Positions 24,726 to 35,700 of a DNA stretch of 64,000 nt are shown piece by piece. The DNA comes from Nonomuraea montanisoli (GTDB lineage Bacteria; Actinomycetota; Actinomycetes; Streptosporangiales; Streptosporangiaceae): assembly GCF_013363975.1 (NCBI RefSeq), contig NZ_JABWGN010000006.1, forward strand, positions 248,001 through 312,000, given 5' to 3'. Position 1 is the stretch's first letter, and every line of letters begins with the position of its first letter. A program made the translations under genes and the position numbers. Below the pieces are notes generated by a model. It made no database searches. It was not told where the DNA came from and saw only the letters and a list, made by a program, of their open reading frames with translations.

Positions 24726-24813
24726 GGCAAGGACTCCCTGGAAGGGTCGGCGACGGACCAGCCGACCAGACTTCCCGGCACACCGCCGGTAACCTTACCC
24801 ATAAGCGCATATG

Positions 24814-27354
24814 TCACGCATATCGCCGATCTGGTCGCACCGCGGGCAGCGTGAGCACCATGGTCAGGCCGCCCCCCGGCGTCTCCTCCGGCACGAGCGT
24901 GCCGCCCATGGCCTCGGCCAGCCCGCGCGACAGCGCGAGCCCCAGGCCGGGACCGGGATGGTCGCGCCGGTCGCCCAGCCGCTGGAACGGCAGGAAGATG
25001 CTGTCACGCGCCTCCGGCGGCACCCCCGGCCCGCGGTCCACGACGCGGAGCTGCACCTGCCCCGCATGGCCGCCCGCCGTGACCAGCACCTTCTCCCCGG
25101 CCGGGCTGTAGCGGACGGCGTTGGAGACCAGGTTGACGACGATCCGCTCCAGCAGGGCCGGGTCGGCGACGGCCTCGGGCAGGTCGAAGGAGACGGTGTT
25201 CCGGACGCGGTGGGCGAGCGGCCCGAGCTCGTCCACGGCCGGCGGCACGACCTCGTCCAGCGCCACCGGCTGGAGGGCGACGCCGAGCGCGCCGGCCTGC
25301 AGGCGGCTCATGTCGAGCAGGTTCGCGACCAGCCGGTCGAGGGTGGTGAGCGACTCGTCGGCGGTGGCCAGCAGCTCCGCCCGGTCCTCGGGCGTCCAGT
25401 CGATCTCGGTGCCGCGCAGGCTGTCCACGGCGGCCTTGGCGGCGGCGAGCGGGGTGCGCAGGTCGTGGCTGACGGCGGCCAGCAGCGCGGTGCGCATCCG
25501 GTCGGCCTCGGCCAGCGGCTCGGCGCGGGCGGCCTGCTCGCGCAGCCGCTCCTGGCGCAGCGCGACCGCGGCCTCGGCGGCGAACGCCTCCAGCACCCGC
25601 CGGTCGGCGGCGTCGAGCAGCCGCCCGCGCGCGGCCAGGACCAGGCGGTCGTCGACGGTCACGTCGGTGTCGGCGGCGTCCGGGCAGGTGGCGGGCCGCC
25701 CGCCGGAGGTGGCCACGATGCGCCACGCCTCCGGCTGCGCCTGGTCGTCGGTGACCGGCTCGCCGCGACGTTCGAGCAGCGTGACGGACGTCAGGCCGAA
25801 GGTCTCGCGCAGCCGTCCCAGCAGCGAGGGCAGCGCGGAGTCGCCGCGCAGCACGTGACCGGCCAGCGTGGACAGCAGCTCGGCGTCGGCGCTCGCGCGG
25901 GCGGCCTCCCGGGTACGGCGGGCGGCCAGGTCCACGATGGCGCTCACCGCGGCGGCCACCACGACGAACACCGCCAGCGCCAGCAGCGCCTCGGGATCGG
26001 AGACCAGCAGGCTCCGGTAGGGAGGGGTGAAGAAGTAGTTGAGCAGCAGCACGCCGCCCACGGCCGCGGCCAGCGCCGGCCACAGCCCGCCGACGAGCGC
26101 CACGGCGATCACCCACATCTGGAACAGCAGGATCTGGCTCGGCAGCCCCAGCGTGTCGCGCAGCGCGTGCAGGACGGCGGTGAGGGCGGGCAGGCCGAGC
26201 GCGGTCATCGCCCAGCCGAGCAGCCGGCGCCGCCGGGTGAGCGCCGCCCCGCCGCGGGGCCGCCGGCGTCCCTTGCGGGCCCCTTCGTGGGTGACCAGGT
26301 GGACGTCGATGGGGCCGGACAGGGCCGTGGTCGTGACGCCCACCCCCGGCGACAGGATCTGCGCGAACCGGCCGCGCCGGGACGCCCCGAGCACGAGCTG
26401 GGTGGCGTTGACGCCGCGCGCGAAGTCCAGCAGCGCCCGCGGCACGTCGTCGCCGACCACCTGGTGGTACGTGCCGCCCAGCGACTCCACCAGCGCCCGT
26501 TGCCGGGCCAGATTGGCGGGATCGGCACCTGCCAGGCCGCCACCGGTGGTCACGTGGACGGCCAGCAGGTCGGCGCCCTTGGACCGGGCCGCGATCCGGA
26601 CCGCCCGCCGGACCAGCGTGTCGCCCTCCGGACCGCCGGTCACCGCCACCACGACCCGCTCGCGGGCCTCCCAGGTGCCCTCGATGCCGTGGGCGGCGCG
26701 GTAGCGGTCGAGCTGCTCGTCCACCTTGCCCGCCACCCACAGCAGCGCCAGCTCCCGCAGCGCGGTCAGGTTGCCCTCGCGGAAGTAGTTGGACAGCGCG
26801 GCGTCGATCTTCTCGGCCGGGTAGACGTTGCCGTGGGCCATCCGGCGGCGCAGCGCCTCCGGCGACATGTCGACCAGCTCGACCTGGTCGGCGCGGCGCA
26901 CCACCTCGTCGGGCACGGTCTCGCGCTGGGGCACCCCGGTGATCTCGCGGACGACGTCGTTGAGCGACTCCAGGTGCTGGATGTTGACCGTGGTGACCAC
27001 GTCGATGCCGGCGTCGAGGATCTCGTCGACGTCCTGCCAGCGCTTGGCGTTGCGCGAGCCGGGCACGTTGGTGTGGGCCAGCTCGTCGATCAGCGCCACC
27101 CTCGGGTCCCGGGCGATGACCGCGTCCACGTCCAGCTCGGTGAAGCTCGCGCCCCGGTGGACGAGGGCGCGGCGCGGCAGCACCTCCATGCCGTCGAGCA
27201 GCGCGGCGACGGCGGCGCGGCCGTGGGTCTCGGCGTAGCCGACGACGACGTCGCGGCCGCGGGCCGTCGCGCGGCGGCCCTCGCAGAGCATCGCGTACGT
27301 CTTGCCGACTCCCGGAGCCGCGCCCAGGTAGACCCGCAGCCGTCCCCGTGGCAC
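24814..27354 (-). CDS. kdpD: KdpD-type sensor histidine kinase, without KdpE partner
   Basis: An 846-residue kinase of typical KdpD architecture. The N-terminal KdpD domain has Walker A GAAPGVGKTYAM and the B-like LIDELAHTNVPGSRN. A universal-stress-protein-like domain follows (~230-355), then four closely spaced membrane helices (~385-475), a GAF-like region, HisKA with VSHDLRTPLAAA, and HATPase with NLVSNAVRYSP, DRGPGVPP and GPGLGLALS. KdpD normally phosphorylates KdpE to switch on the kdpFABC potassium pump. Neither kdpE nor kdpFABC is here: the stop at 24814 is followed directly by nhaA. It either works with a distant regulator or has been rewired. Confidence 0.93.
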   Translation of the reverse strand: MPRGRLRVYLGAAPGVGKTYAMLCEGRRATARGRDVVVGYAETHGRAAVAALLDGMEVLPRRALVHRGASFTELDVDAVIARDPRVALIDELAHTNVPGSRNAKRWQDVDEILDAGIDVVTTVNIQHLESLNDVVREITGVPQRETVPDEVVRRADQVELVDMSPEALRRRMAHGNVYPAEKIDAALSNYFREGNLTALRELALLWVAGKVDEQLDRYRAAHGIEGTWEARERVVVAVTGGPEGDTLVRRAVRIAARSKGADLLAVHVTTGGGLAGADPANLARQRALVESLGGTYHQVVGDDVPRALLDFARGVNATQLVLGASRRGRFAQILSPGVGVTTTALSGPIDVHLVTHEGARKGRRRPRGGAALTRRRRLLGWAMTALGLPALTAVLHALRDTLGLPSQILLFQMWVIAVALVGGLWPALAAAVGGVLLLNYFFTPPYRSLLVSDPEALLALAVFVVVAAAVSAIVDLAARRTREAARASADAELLSTLAGHVLRGDSALPSLLGRLRETFGLTSVTLLERRGEPVTDDQAQPEAWRIVATSGGRPATCPDAADTDVTVDDRLVLAARGRLLDAADRRVLEAFAAEAAVALRQERLREQAARAEPLAEADRMRTALLAAVSHDLRTPLAAAKAAVDSLRGTEIDWTPEDRAELLATADESLTTLDRLVANLLDMSRLQAGALGVALQPVALDEVVPPAVDELGPLAHRVRNTVSFDLPEAVADPALLERIVVNLVSNAVRYSPAGEKVLVTAGGHAGQVQLRVVDRGPGVPPEARDSIFLPFQRLGDRRDHPGPGLGLALSRGLAEAMGGTLVPEETPGGGLTMVLTLPAVRPDRRYA

Positions 27355-27577
27355 CGCCCCTCACCTCCTCGGCCGGACGGGCGCCGGGCGGAGTCCCGGC
27401 GCGCCGCTCCGGCATAGAACCAGGCTACGACCGGTGGCGAGCCGCGTGATCAGCCCGCGCGCGTGCGATGCTGGCGGATGTCCGGAACGCTGCGGCGGCT
27501 CCGACGTCCTCCAGGACGGGCTCCACCGGGAGAGGACGGAACCCCCAGGACAGGCTCTCCGGGGAAGGACGGCGACC

Positions 27578-28825
<1,248 letters not shown>

Positions 28826-28901
28826 CGAAACGCCCGGGCCGCGGCTCACCGGTGTGCTAGCCTGGCGGTAGTTGCAGTTGTGGTACCCATACGAACTCTG
28901 T

Positions 28902-29235
<334 letters not shown>

Positions 29236-29248
29236 CCCGGCCGGCACC

Positions 29249-29292
29249 ACGAGCAGGGGCTCGCACCTTCACCGGTGCGGGCCCCTGCTCGT
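29249..29292 (+). terminator. hairpin terminator after cspA
   Basis: ACGAGCAGGGGC-TCGCACC pairs with GGTGCG-GGCCCCTGCTCGT around a short loop, 13 nt after the cspA stop. The stem is long and GC-rich, with no U-run, as is usual in actinomycetes. Confidence 0.8.
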
Positions 29293-29388
29293 CTGTGCAC
29301 CGGGGGAGACGCGCTCTCACGGCGGCCGGGCCCGCCGCCGGACGCCTGCCTGTCGCCGGCGTCCAGAGAAGTCCTCGGTCCCACCGCC

Positions 29389-30837
29389 CTACCCGATGGG
29401 CTCCCACGGTGTGATCATCTGCTCGGTGTCCTGCGCCTGACGGCAGCCGGGCGCCCGCCGGAGCGCGAGGGCGGCCACGACGAGCACGCCGAGGGCGCAC
29501 GCCGCCGGTACGGCGAGCCCGGCCCGCGCGGCGTCCCCCCATCCGGACTCCAGCGACCCCAGCAGCACGGTCCCGGTGAGCGTGCCGCCCAGGACGCCGC
29601 CCGTCTCCTGCACCGTGCCCAGCACCCCGGCCGCCGCGCCGGACCGCTCGGGCCGTACCCGGGCCAGCGTCGCGGAGATCAGCGGCGACATCAGCAGCCC
29701 CATCCCGGCGCCCACGACGAGCAGCGTCCCCGCCACCTCGTACGCGACGGCGTCCCCGGCCCCTGCCACGACCCGGGTCAGGAGCAGCAGCCCGAGCAGC
29801 AGCGTCGCCGCGCCCGCCAGGGGCACCCCCGTCCCCAGACGGCGGGCCAGGGCAGCCGTCCGCGCCGAGCCGGCGAGGAACCCGGCGTTGAGCGCCGTGC
29901 ACACCGCTCCCGCCGCCGCCGGGGAGAGCCCGAGGCCCTCCTGGAGGTACAGGGCCAGCACGAACGACAGCCCCGCCGAGCCGCCGAACAGCAGCGCCAC
30001 CGCCACGAGCCCGCGCCCGAACCCCTTCTCCCCGAAGACGTCCAGGTCGAGCAGCGGCTGCCGACCGGCCGCGGCCAGGCGGCGCTGGCGGCGGGCGAAC
30101 GCGGCCAGCAGCGGGGCCGAGGCCGCCAGGCACAGCCACGTCCACGCCGGCCAGCCCTGCTCCCGGCCCTGGGCCAGCGGCAGCACGACCGCCACGAGCC
30201 CGGCTGCGACCATCCCCGCCCCGGCCACGTCCAGACCGGCCCCGGCGGGACGTGAGACGGGCGGCGGGGACGGGACGAGGCGCGGGGTCACGGCGAGCGC
30301 GACGAGACCCAGGGGCACGTTGACCAGGAAGCAGGCCCGCCAGCCCAGCCCCCACGGGTCCGCCGCGATCAGCAGGCCGCCGATCACCTGCCCGCTCACG
30401 CCCGCCAGCCCCACGGCCGTGCCGTACCAGCCGAACGCCCTGGCCCGGTCGGCGCCCCGGTACAGGTCTCCGAGCAGCGTCAGCACCTGCGGGGCGAGCA
30501 GCGCCGCGGCCACGCCCTGCAGGACCCTCGCCAGGATCAGCGCCCAGGCTCCCGGCGCGGCCCCGCAGGCGGCGGACGCCAGCGTGAACAGCGCCAGGCC
30601 CGCCGAGAAGACCCGGCGCGGCCCGTGCAGGTCGCCGAGCCGGCCCGCCACGACCAGCCCCGCCGCGTACGCCAGCCCGTACCCCGCGATCACGAGCTGC
30701 GCCTCGGAACCGTCGGCGGGCAGGCCGGCGCGCATCGACGGCACCGCCACGTTGGCGATGAAGAAGTCCAGGGTCGTCATGAAGACGGCGACCAGCACGA
30801 CGGGCAGGGCCCACCAGCGGTTGGGGACGGTGGCCAT
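29389..30837 (-). CDS. MFS transporter, drug/H+ antiporter (14-helix, EmrB/QacA type)
   Basis: A 482-residue major-facilitator protein with about 14 helices. It has the antiporter motif C-like NVAVPSM at helix 1, motif A AGRLGDLHGPRRVF, then RVLQGVAAALLAPQ and VGLAGVSGQVIGG. The order and length fit the DHA2 drug-export group. Start ATG at 30837 with CTGGAGCC upstream; a frame starting 24 codons earlier lacks a ribosome-binding site. It lies next to a WYL regulator on the same strand; the substrate is unknown. Confidence 0.9.
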   Translation of the reverse strand: MATVPNRWWALPVVLVAVFMTTLDFFIANVAVPSMRAGLPADGSEAQLVIAGYGLAYAAGLVVAGRLGDLHGPRRVFSAGLALFTLASAACGAAPGAWALILARVLQGVAAALLAPQVLTLLGDLYRGADRARAFGWYGTAVGLAGVSGQVIGGLLIAADPWGLGWRACFLVNVPLGLVALAVTPRLVPSPPPVSRPAGAGLDVAGAGMVAAGLVAVVLPLAQGREQGWPAWTWLCLAASAPLLAAFARRQRRLAAAGRQPLLDLDVFGEKGFGRGLVAVALLFGGSAGLSFVLALYLQEGLGLSPAAAGAVCTALNAGFLAGSARTAALARRLGTGVPLAGAATLLLGLLLLTRVVAGAGDAVAYEVAGTLLVVGAGMGLLMSPLISATLARVRPERSGAAAGVLGTVQETGGVLGGTLTGTVLLGSLESGWGDAARAGLAVPAACALGVLVVAALALRRAPGCRQAQDTEQMITPWEPIG

Positions 30838-31009
30838 GAAGGGGCTCCAGGGGACGGAGGGACGGGGGCGATGGGAGAACACCGCGCGCGTCCGGACGGT
30901 TGAGCCCACCGGCCCAGCCTGGAGGTCGCCGGTTATGGATCGCTGCCGATCGGCTACGGATCGCGTTATGACCCGTGTTCCGCGACGCTCCTGGATCGGC
31001 TGCTCGGCC

Positions 31010-32038
31010 TCACCGGCCGCGACCCCGCCCGGACGCCGGACCCTCGCTGCGCGGCCGAGCCGCGTAGAGGGCGGCGGTCTCGGCCGCCCTGCCGGCCAGG
31101 ACCCGGCGCAGCTCCACGGGCTCCAGCACCTCGACGTCGGGGCCGAAGGCGAGCAGCGCCCCGGCCGCGCCCAGGGAGCGGAAGCGCAGCTCGACGTCCA
31201 CCCGTTCCCCGTCGCCCTCGCCCTCGCCGCCGAACCCGTCCGCCCCGGCCGAGGGGGCCAGGTCGGCCTGGTGGACGCGCAGGAACCGGTCCAGGACGTC
31301 CCGCCGGACGCTGACCGTGACGGGCACCGGGGTGGGGACGTCGTCGATGCGGCGGCGCAGGGTGTCCCACAGGCCGGCCAGTTCGAGGCCGTCGCGGCGC
31401 CGGGCGGGCTCGTCGCCGACCACGGCGGAGGAGACGCGGTCGGCGCGGAACAGCTTCGGCTCGCCGCGGTGATCCGCCACCAGGTACCAGACGCCCGCCT
31501 TGTTGACCAGCCCGTACGGGTCCAGCGTGTACGAGCGGGGACGGCTGCCGCCGCCGTGCCGGTAGCGCACGCGCAGGCGCCGGTCGCCGAAGACGGCCTC
31601 CTGGAGCACGGCGAGGTCGGGCGCGGGCTGAGCCGGGCCGCCGCGCCAGCGTTCGGGGTCGATGAGCACGCGGCGGCTGGCCAGGTCGGCGTCCGGCCGG
31701 TGGGAGGCGGGCAGGGCCGCCATGACCTTGCGCAGCGCGGAGCCGATGGCCCGTCCCAGCCCCAGCTCGTCGTGGGCGCGCCCGGACAGCAGCACGAACA
31801 GGGCGCGGGCCTCGTCGGTGGTCAGGCCGGTGACATCGGTGCGGAAGCCGGGCAGCAGCGCGATGCCGCCGTGGGGCCCGCGCACGGTGTAGACGGGCAC
31901 GCCGGCCGACGACAGCGCCTCGACGTCGCGCATGACCGTGCGGACCGACACCTCCAGCCGCTCGGCCAGTGTCCCGGCGGGCAGCTGGCCGTGCGTCTGC
32001 AGCAGCAGCATGATCGAGAGCAACCGGTCGGATCTCAT
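31010..32038 (-). CDS. WYL-domain (YafY-type) transcriptional regulator
   Basis: A 342-residue regulator. The N-terminal helix-turn-helix (1-55) reads MRSDRLLSIMLLLQTHGQLP, then TLAERLEVSVRTVMRDVEAL. The WYL domain is at ~140-215, with RVRYRHGG, LDPYGLVNKAGVWYLVADH and LFRADRV. The C-terminal WCX segment is at ~255-325. WYL domains sense nucleic-acid or other ligands. It is divergent from an NTF2-like gene; the 111-bp spacer holds two ACATATA copies. Likely targets are the divergent gene and itself. Confidence 0.9.
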   Translation of the reverse strand: MRSDRLLSIMLLLQTHGQLPAGTLAERLEVSVRTVMRDVEALSSAGVPVYTVRGPHGGIALLPGFRTDVTGLTTDEARALFVLLSGRAHDELGLGRAIGSALRKVMAALPASHRPDADLASRRVLIDPERWRGGPAQPAPDLAVLQEAVFGDRRLRVRYRHGGGSRPRSYTLDPYGLVNKAGVWYLVADHRGEPKLFRADRVSSAVVGDEPARRRDGLELAGLWDTLRRRIDDVPTPVPVTVSVRRDVLDRFLRVHQADLAPSAGADGFGGEGEGDGERVDVELRFRSLGAAGALLAFGPDVEVLEPVELRRVLAGRAAETAALYAARPRSEGPASGRGRGR

Positions 32039-32054
32039 GGCGGAAAAACTTTCT

Positions 32055-32081
32055 CACATATAAGACACACCCTGACATATA
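32055..32081. promoter_or_regulatory. direct ACATATA repeats between the WYL and NTF2-like genes
   Basis: ACATATA occurs at 32056-32062 and 32075-32081, 19 bp apart, in an AT-rich patch immediately upstream of the WYL regulator start. It is a candidate operator or promoter element. Confidence 0.4.
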
Positions 32082-32149
32082 CCGGGGCGAGGATCCAGGG
32101 GCCGGGGCCCGCACGGACGGCTCCGGCACACCACGAAAGGGAAAGCACT

Positions 32150-32524
32150 GTGACCAGCACCAACGCCTCCGCCCAGCAGATCGCCGAGGACTACACCCGC
32201 GCGTGGATGAGCGGCGACGTCGACCAGGCGCTCGGCTTCCTCGCCGAGGACGTCGTGTGCGACGCGCCCGCCGGCCGGATCGAGGGCCTGGCCGCCTACC
32301 GGGGCTTCCTGGAGGGCTTCCTGCCCAAGCTCACCGGGTCCTCCATCACCAAGGTCCTCGGCGACGACACGAGCGCGGCCGTCGTCTACACCACCGACAC
32401 CACGTTCGCCCGCGACTTCCGGGCCATGGACTACCTGACCGTCGGCGACGGCAGGATCACCCGCGTCGTCACCGTCTTCGACCGCCTCCCGGCCGCCCAG
32501 GCCCGGCCCCGCGCGGAAGGCTGA
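32150..32524 (+). CDS. NTF2-like / SnoaL-like small protein
   Basis: A 124-residue cone-fold protein. It has AEDYTRAWMSGDVDQALGFLAEDVVCDAP, then YRGFLEGFLPKL, and the closing strands MDYLTVGDGRITRVVTVFDRLP. Members are small enzymes or ligand-binding proteins; no catalytic set can be assigned. GTG at 32150 with GAAAGGGAAAG upstream. It is divergent from the WYL regulator. Confidence 0.85.
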   Translation: MTSTNASAQQIAEDYTRAWMSGDVDQALGFLAEDVVCDAPAGRIEGLAAYRGFLEGFLPKLTGSSITKVLGDDTSAAVVYTTDTTFARDFRAMDYLTVGDGRITRVVTVFDRLPAAQARPRAEG

Positions 32525-32646
32525 CCCCGGTACGACGAAGAAGTCGCGAAGAATCCGCGCGGCGGGTGTCGTGACGGCGCGAAGCCGTTCGTCCATGGAG
32601 TGAGGGCCGGTGACCGGCACCGGCCCGCACCCGGGAGGAGCCCGAG

Positions 32647-32856
32647 ATGACCAACGCGACCACGGGTGTCAGCCACGACACGATCGAGGCGCTGGACGAG
32701 GAGTTCACCGCGACGCTGCTCGGGAGCCCGGCCAAGGGCGGTCACACCTACGTCGTGTGGCCGGGCTCGGCGGAGTTCTTCGGGACCCGGGGCCGGGTGA
32801 AGGTCGCGGCGACGGTCGACGGGCATCCGTTCAGCAGCTCGTTCATGGCCCGGTGA
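32647..32856 (+). CDS. DUF1905-like protein, apparently truncated
   Basis: A 69-residue frame. EEFTATLLGSPAKGGHTYVVW, then SAEFFGTRGRVKVAATVDG and HPFSSSFM, match the first half of DUF1905 proteins. Those continue with a second half reaching ~90-150 residues. Here a TGA follows FMAR directly, and the lost half is not seen in other frames downstream. The DNA after the stop has three GGTGAGC copies. It is probably a 3'-truncated gene. Start ATG at 32647 with GGGAGGAGCCCGAG upstream. Confidence 0.65.
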   Translation: MTNATTGVSHDTIEALDEEFTATLLGSPAKGGHTYVVWPGSAEFFGTRGRVKVAATVDGHPFSSSFMAR

Positions 32857-32948
32857 GCCGGCGGTGAGCGCGCGGTGAGCCGGCCCCGGCACGGTTGCCC
32901 CATGACCGGTCCGCACCGAGGACCGGATGTGGCACCTGAGGAGCTGAC

Positions 32949-33713
32949 ATGGGTTTCCTGGCGGGCAAGACGGCGCTGGTGACGGGCGGGTCGCGGGGCA
33001 TCGGCCGGGCGGTGGCGCTGCGGCTGGCCGCCGAGGGCGCGGAGGTCGCCGTCCACTACGGCGGCGACGACGAGGCGGCCAAGCAGACCGTGACCCGGAT
33101 CGAGGAGGAGGGCGGCCGCGCGTTCGCCGTCCGGGCCCGCTTCGGCGAGGACGGCGCGGTGGACCGGCTCTTCGAGGGCCTGACGGCGGGGCTGGCGGGA
33201 CGCGGCCTGGACATCGTGGTCAACAACGCGGGCATCGGCTCCGGCAACCCGATCGCGCGGGTCACCCCGCAGGAGCTGGACCTGCTGCTGGCGATCAACG
33301 TGACCACGCCGTTCTTCGTGATCCAGCGGGCGCTGCCGCTGCTGAACGACGGCGGCCGCATCGTCAACATGGGCTCGACCGCCAGCCGCTTCGCGGTCTC
33401 CACGCAGATCGGCTACACCATCAGCAAGGCCGCGCTGGAGTCGATGGCCCCCACGCTGGCCAACGACCTGGGCCGGCGCGGGATCACGGTGAACACCGTC
33501 GCGCCCGGCGCCGTGCGCACCGACCTCACTGCGGGCTACGCCTCCATCCCCGAGGTGCTCGCCGGGCTGGAGGCGATCACCGCGCTCGGCCGGCTGGGCG
33601 AGCCGGAGGACGTCGCCGACGTCGTCGCCTTCCTGGCCGGGCCGCAGGGCCGCTGGGTGACCGGCCAGACCGTCGACGTCTCCGGCGGGACGTACCTCGG
33701 CCCCATCGCCTGA
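32949..33713 (+). CDS. SDR family oxidoreductase (FabG-like)
   Basis: A 254-residue classical short-chain dehydrogenase. It has TGGSRGIG near 13, NNAG, the catalytic Ser in NMGSTASRF and YTISK, and the C-terminal DVSGGTY. It lacks the usual Arg in the NADPH loop (AVHYGGDD). Start ATG at 32949 with TGAGGAGCTGAC upstream. It stands alone after the truncated DUF1905 gene; the substrate is unknown. Confidence 0.9.
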   Translation: MGFLAGKTALVTGGSRGIGRAVALRLAAEGAEVAVHYGGDDEAAKQTVTRIEEEGGRAFAVRARFGEDGAVDRLFEGLTAGLAGRGLDIVVNNAGIGSGNPIARVTPQELDLLLAINVTTPFFVIQRALPLLNDGGRIVNMGSTASRFAVSTQIGYTISKAALESMAPTLANDLGRRGITVNTVAPGAVRTDLTAGYASIPEVLAGLEAITALGRLGEPEDVADVVAFLAGPQGRWVTGQTVDVSGGTYLGPIA

Positions 33714-33799
33714 CCACGGCACCGCCCCTCCGTGCCGGGCGGCAGGCTCAGCGTCGGGTCCGGCCGGGGGGCAGGCTCGGTGCCGGGCCCGGCCGGCGG

Positions 33800-34444
33800 T
33801 CAGGCGAGGCCCGCGTCGTGGGCGAGGAGCGCGACCTGCGTGCGGTTGTCCAGGCGCAGCTTGGTGAGGATGCTGGACACGTGCGCCTTCACCGTCGTGA
33901 CGCCCATGGCGAGCTCCGCGGCGATGTCCGCGTTCGTCCGGCCGCGCGCGATCGCGAGGGCCACCTCGTGCTCGCGCGGGGTGAGTGAGGCGAGCGCGGC
34001 GTGAGCCCGCTCGTAGGCCCCGCTCTGGGCGACGGTACGCTCCATCAGCCGCCGGGTGACGCGCGGCGACAGGATCGGGTCGCCCGCCGCGACCCGGATG
34101 ACCGCCTCCACGATGCGCGCCGGCGGGGTGTCCTTGAGCAGGAACCCGCCGGCTCCGGCGCGCAGCGCGTGCACGATGTTCTCGTCGGTGTCGAAGGTCG
34201 TCAGCACGATCACCTCCGGCGGGCGGGCCCGGGCGCGCAGCCGGCGGGTGGCGGTGATGCCGTCCACGCGCGGCATCCGCAGGTCCATGAGCACCACGTC
34301 GGGGGCATGGGCGTCGACGGCGGCGATCGCCTCCTGCCCGTCGGCGGCCTCCCCGACCACGGTGATGCCGGCGGCGCCGTCCAGCATCATGGCCAGCCCG
34401 GCGCGGACCAGGGCGTCGTCATCGACCAGCAGCACGCGGATCAC
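33800..34444 (-). CDS. NarL/LuxR-type response regulator
   Basis: A 214-residue response regulator. The receiver domain has [16 protein letters not shown], the phospho-acceptor Asp in [13 protein letters not shown] (~50), Thr in VLTTFD and Lys in FLLKD. The LuxR helix-turn-helix reads [15 protein letters not shown], then [20 protein letters not shown]. The GTG at 34444 overlaps the histidine-kinase stop (GTGA); an ATG at 34453 is the alternative. It pairs with the adjacent kinase; targets are unknown. Confidence 0.93.
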   Translation of the reverse strand: MIRVLLVDDDALVRAGLAMMLDGAAGITVVGEAADGQEAIAAVDAHAPDVVLMDLRMPRVDGITATRRLRARARPPEVIVLTTFDTDENIVHALRAGAGGFLLKDTPPARIVEAVIRVAAGDPILSPRVTRRLMERTVAQSGAYERAHAALASLTPREHEVALAIARGRTNADIAAELAMGVTTVKAHVSSILTKLRLDNRTQVALLAHDAGLA

Positions 34445-35568
34445 GCCGGCCATGGTAGCCAGGCGTGCAGCCGGAACTCCTCCCCGGTGCTCTGGTGGTC
34501 CAGTTGCCCGCCGGCCAGCCGTACCCGTTCGGTGAGGCCCACCAGGCCGACGCCGCCGCCGGGCACGGCGGGGGCCGAGCCGGGGGCGGGCAGCGGGTTG
34601 CGGATGTCGATCAGCAGGCGCGTGCCGGGAGCGCCGCTCAGCGCCACCTCCACCGGCTGGCCCGGAGCGTGCTTGCGGGCGTTGGTCAGCCCTTCCTGGA
34701 CGACGCGGTAGCCGGTCATCCCGGCGGTGGCGGGCGGGGAGGCACCGCCGGTCCCGTCGTTCACCCGTACGACCTGGCCCGCCTCGCGCGCCTCGCCGAG
34801 CAGGCGCGGCAGGTCGGCCAGCGTGGGCCTCGGCTGCAGCTCGTCCAGGAGGTCGTCGTCCTCGCGCAGCAGGCCGATCACCTGGCGCAGCTCCTCCAGC
34901 GCCTGGTGCACTCCGGTGCGGATCACCCCTGCGGCTCGGGCGAGCTGCTCGGGCGAGGAGTCGGGGCGGTACTCCAGCGCCCCGGCGTGGGTGGCCACCA
35001 GCGACAGGCGGTGGGCCAGCACGTCGTGCATCTCCCGGGCGAGCTCGCGGCGCTCGGCCATGCGGGCCTCGGCGACCCGCCTGCCCTGCTCGGCCTCGGC
35101 CCGGCGGGCGCGCTCGCGCAGCGACGCGAGCAGCGCCCGGCGGGAACGGGCCAGCGCGCCCCAGCCGAGCAGCGCGGCGTACGAGGCGCACACCAGCAGC
35201 AGCCACCAGCCCAGGGAGATGCCGGAGCTCGGCCGCCACAGCCCCTGCACCAGGTGCGCCGCCATGCCCGCCGCCGCCACCGCCGCCGCGACGGGGAACC
35301 GCCTGCGCTGGGCCACCTGCAGCGCCCCCGTCGTGGCCGCCGGCGTGGCCACGGGGGAGAGCGTGGCGAGGAGGGCGGCGGCCAGCGCCCCACGGGCCGG
35401 CCACCACAGCTGGGTGAGCGCCGCGACCACGCTCGCCGCCGCGACCGCGACGTCCAGCGGCCACAGCGGCCCGCCGGCCCGCCCCCACAGCGACACGCCG
35501 GTCACCGCGCCCACCCCGGCCGCCATGCTCGCCACGGCCACGGTTCTCGGGGGGCACTTCGCGCTCAT
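34441..35568 (-). CDS. NarL-family sensor histidine kinase
   Basis: A 375-residue kinase. About four or five hydrophobic helices span ~20-140 (no large extracellular domain). HisKA_3 has the phospho-His in ELAREMHDVLAHRLSL (~190). The ATPase domain has YRVVQEGLTNARKHAP and GGGVGLVGLTERV. Such intramembrane-sensing kinases detect membrane or small-molecule stress. It forms an operon with the response regulator (4-bp overlap). ATG at 35568 is chosen. Confidence 0.92.
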   Translation of the reverse strand: MSAKCPPRTVAVASMAAGVGAVTGVSLWGRAGGPLWPLDVAVAAASVVAALTQLWWPARGALAAALLATLSPVATPAATTGALQVAQRRRFPVAAAVAAAGMAAHLVQGLWRPSSGISLGWWLLLVCASYAALLGWGALARSRRALLASLRERARRAEAEQGRRVAEARMAERRELAREMHDVLAHRLSLVATHAGALEYRPDSSPEQLARAAGVIRTGVHQALEELRQVIGLLREDDDLLDELQPRPTLADLPRLLGEAREAGQVVRVNDGTGGASPPATAGMTGYRVVQEGLTNARKHAPGQPVEVALSGAPGTRLLIDIRNPLPAPGSAPAVPGGGVGLVGLTERVRLAGGQLDHQSTGEEFRLHAWLPWPA

Positions 35569-35700
35569 CCGGCACACGGTAGCGGCGGGCACGGCCGAGC
35601 CGTCACCTACCAAAGGAGGACCCGGCTCCCTCCGGGGAAGGACGGCGCGCGACCGGCCGCCCGATGCGGTGACCGGCCCGGCCCGGCCAGGCTGGCCGGC

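Noticed and set aside
24811..27417. A long open frame on the plus strand opposite KdpD
   Set aside because: No domains, composition dominated by Gln/Gly/Arg/His. The KdpD motifs on the minus strand are unambiguous.
29576..32524. An ~980-residue plus-strand frame running through the MFS and WYL genes into the NTF2-like gene
   Set aside because: Only the last 124 codons look like protein (NTF2-like, starting at 32150). The rest is the shadow of genes on the other strand.
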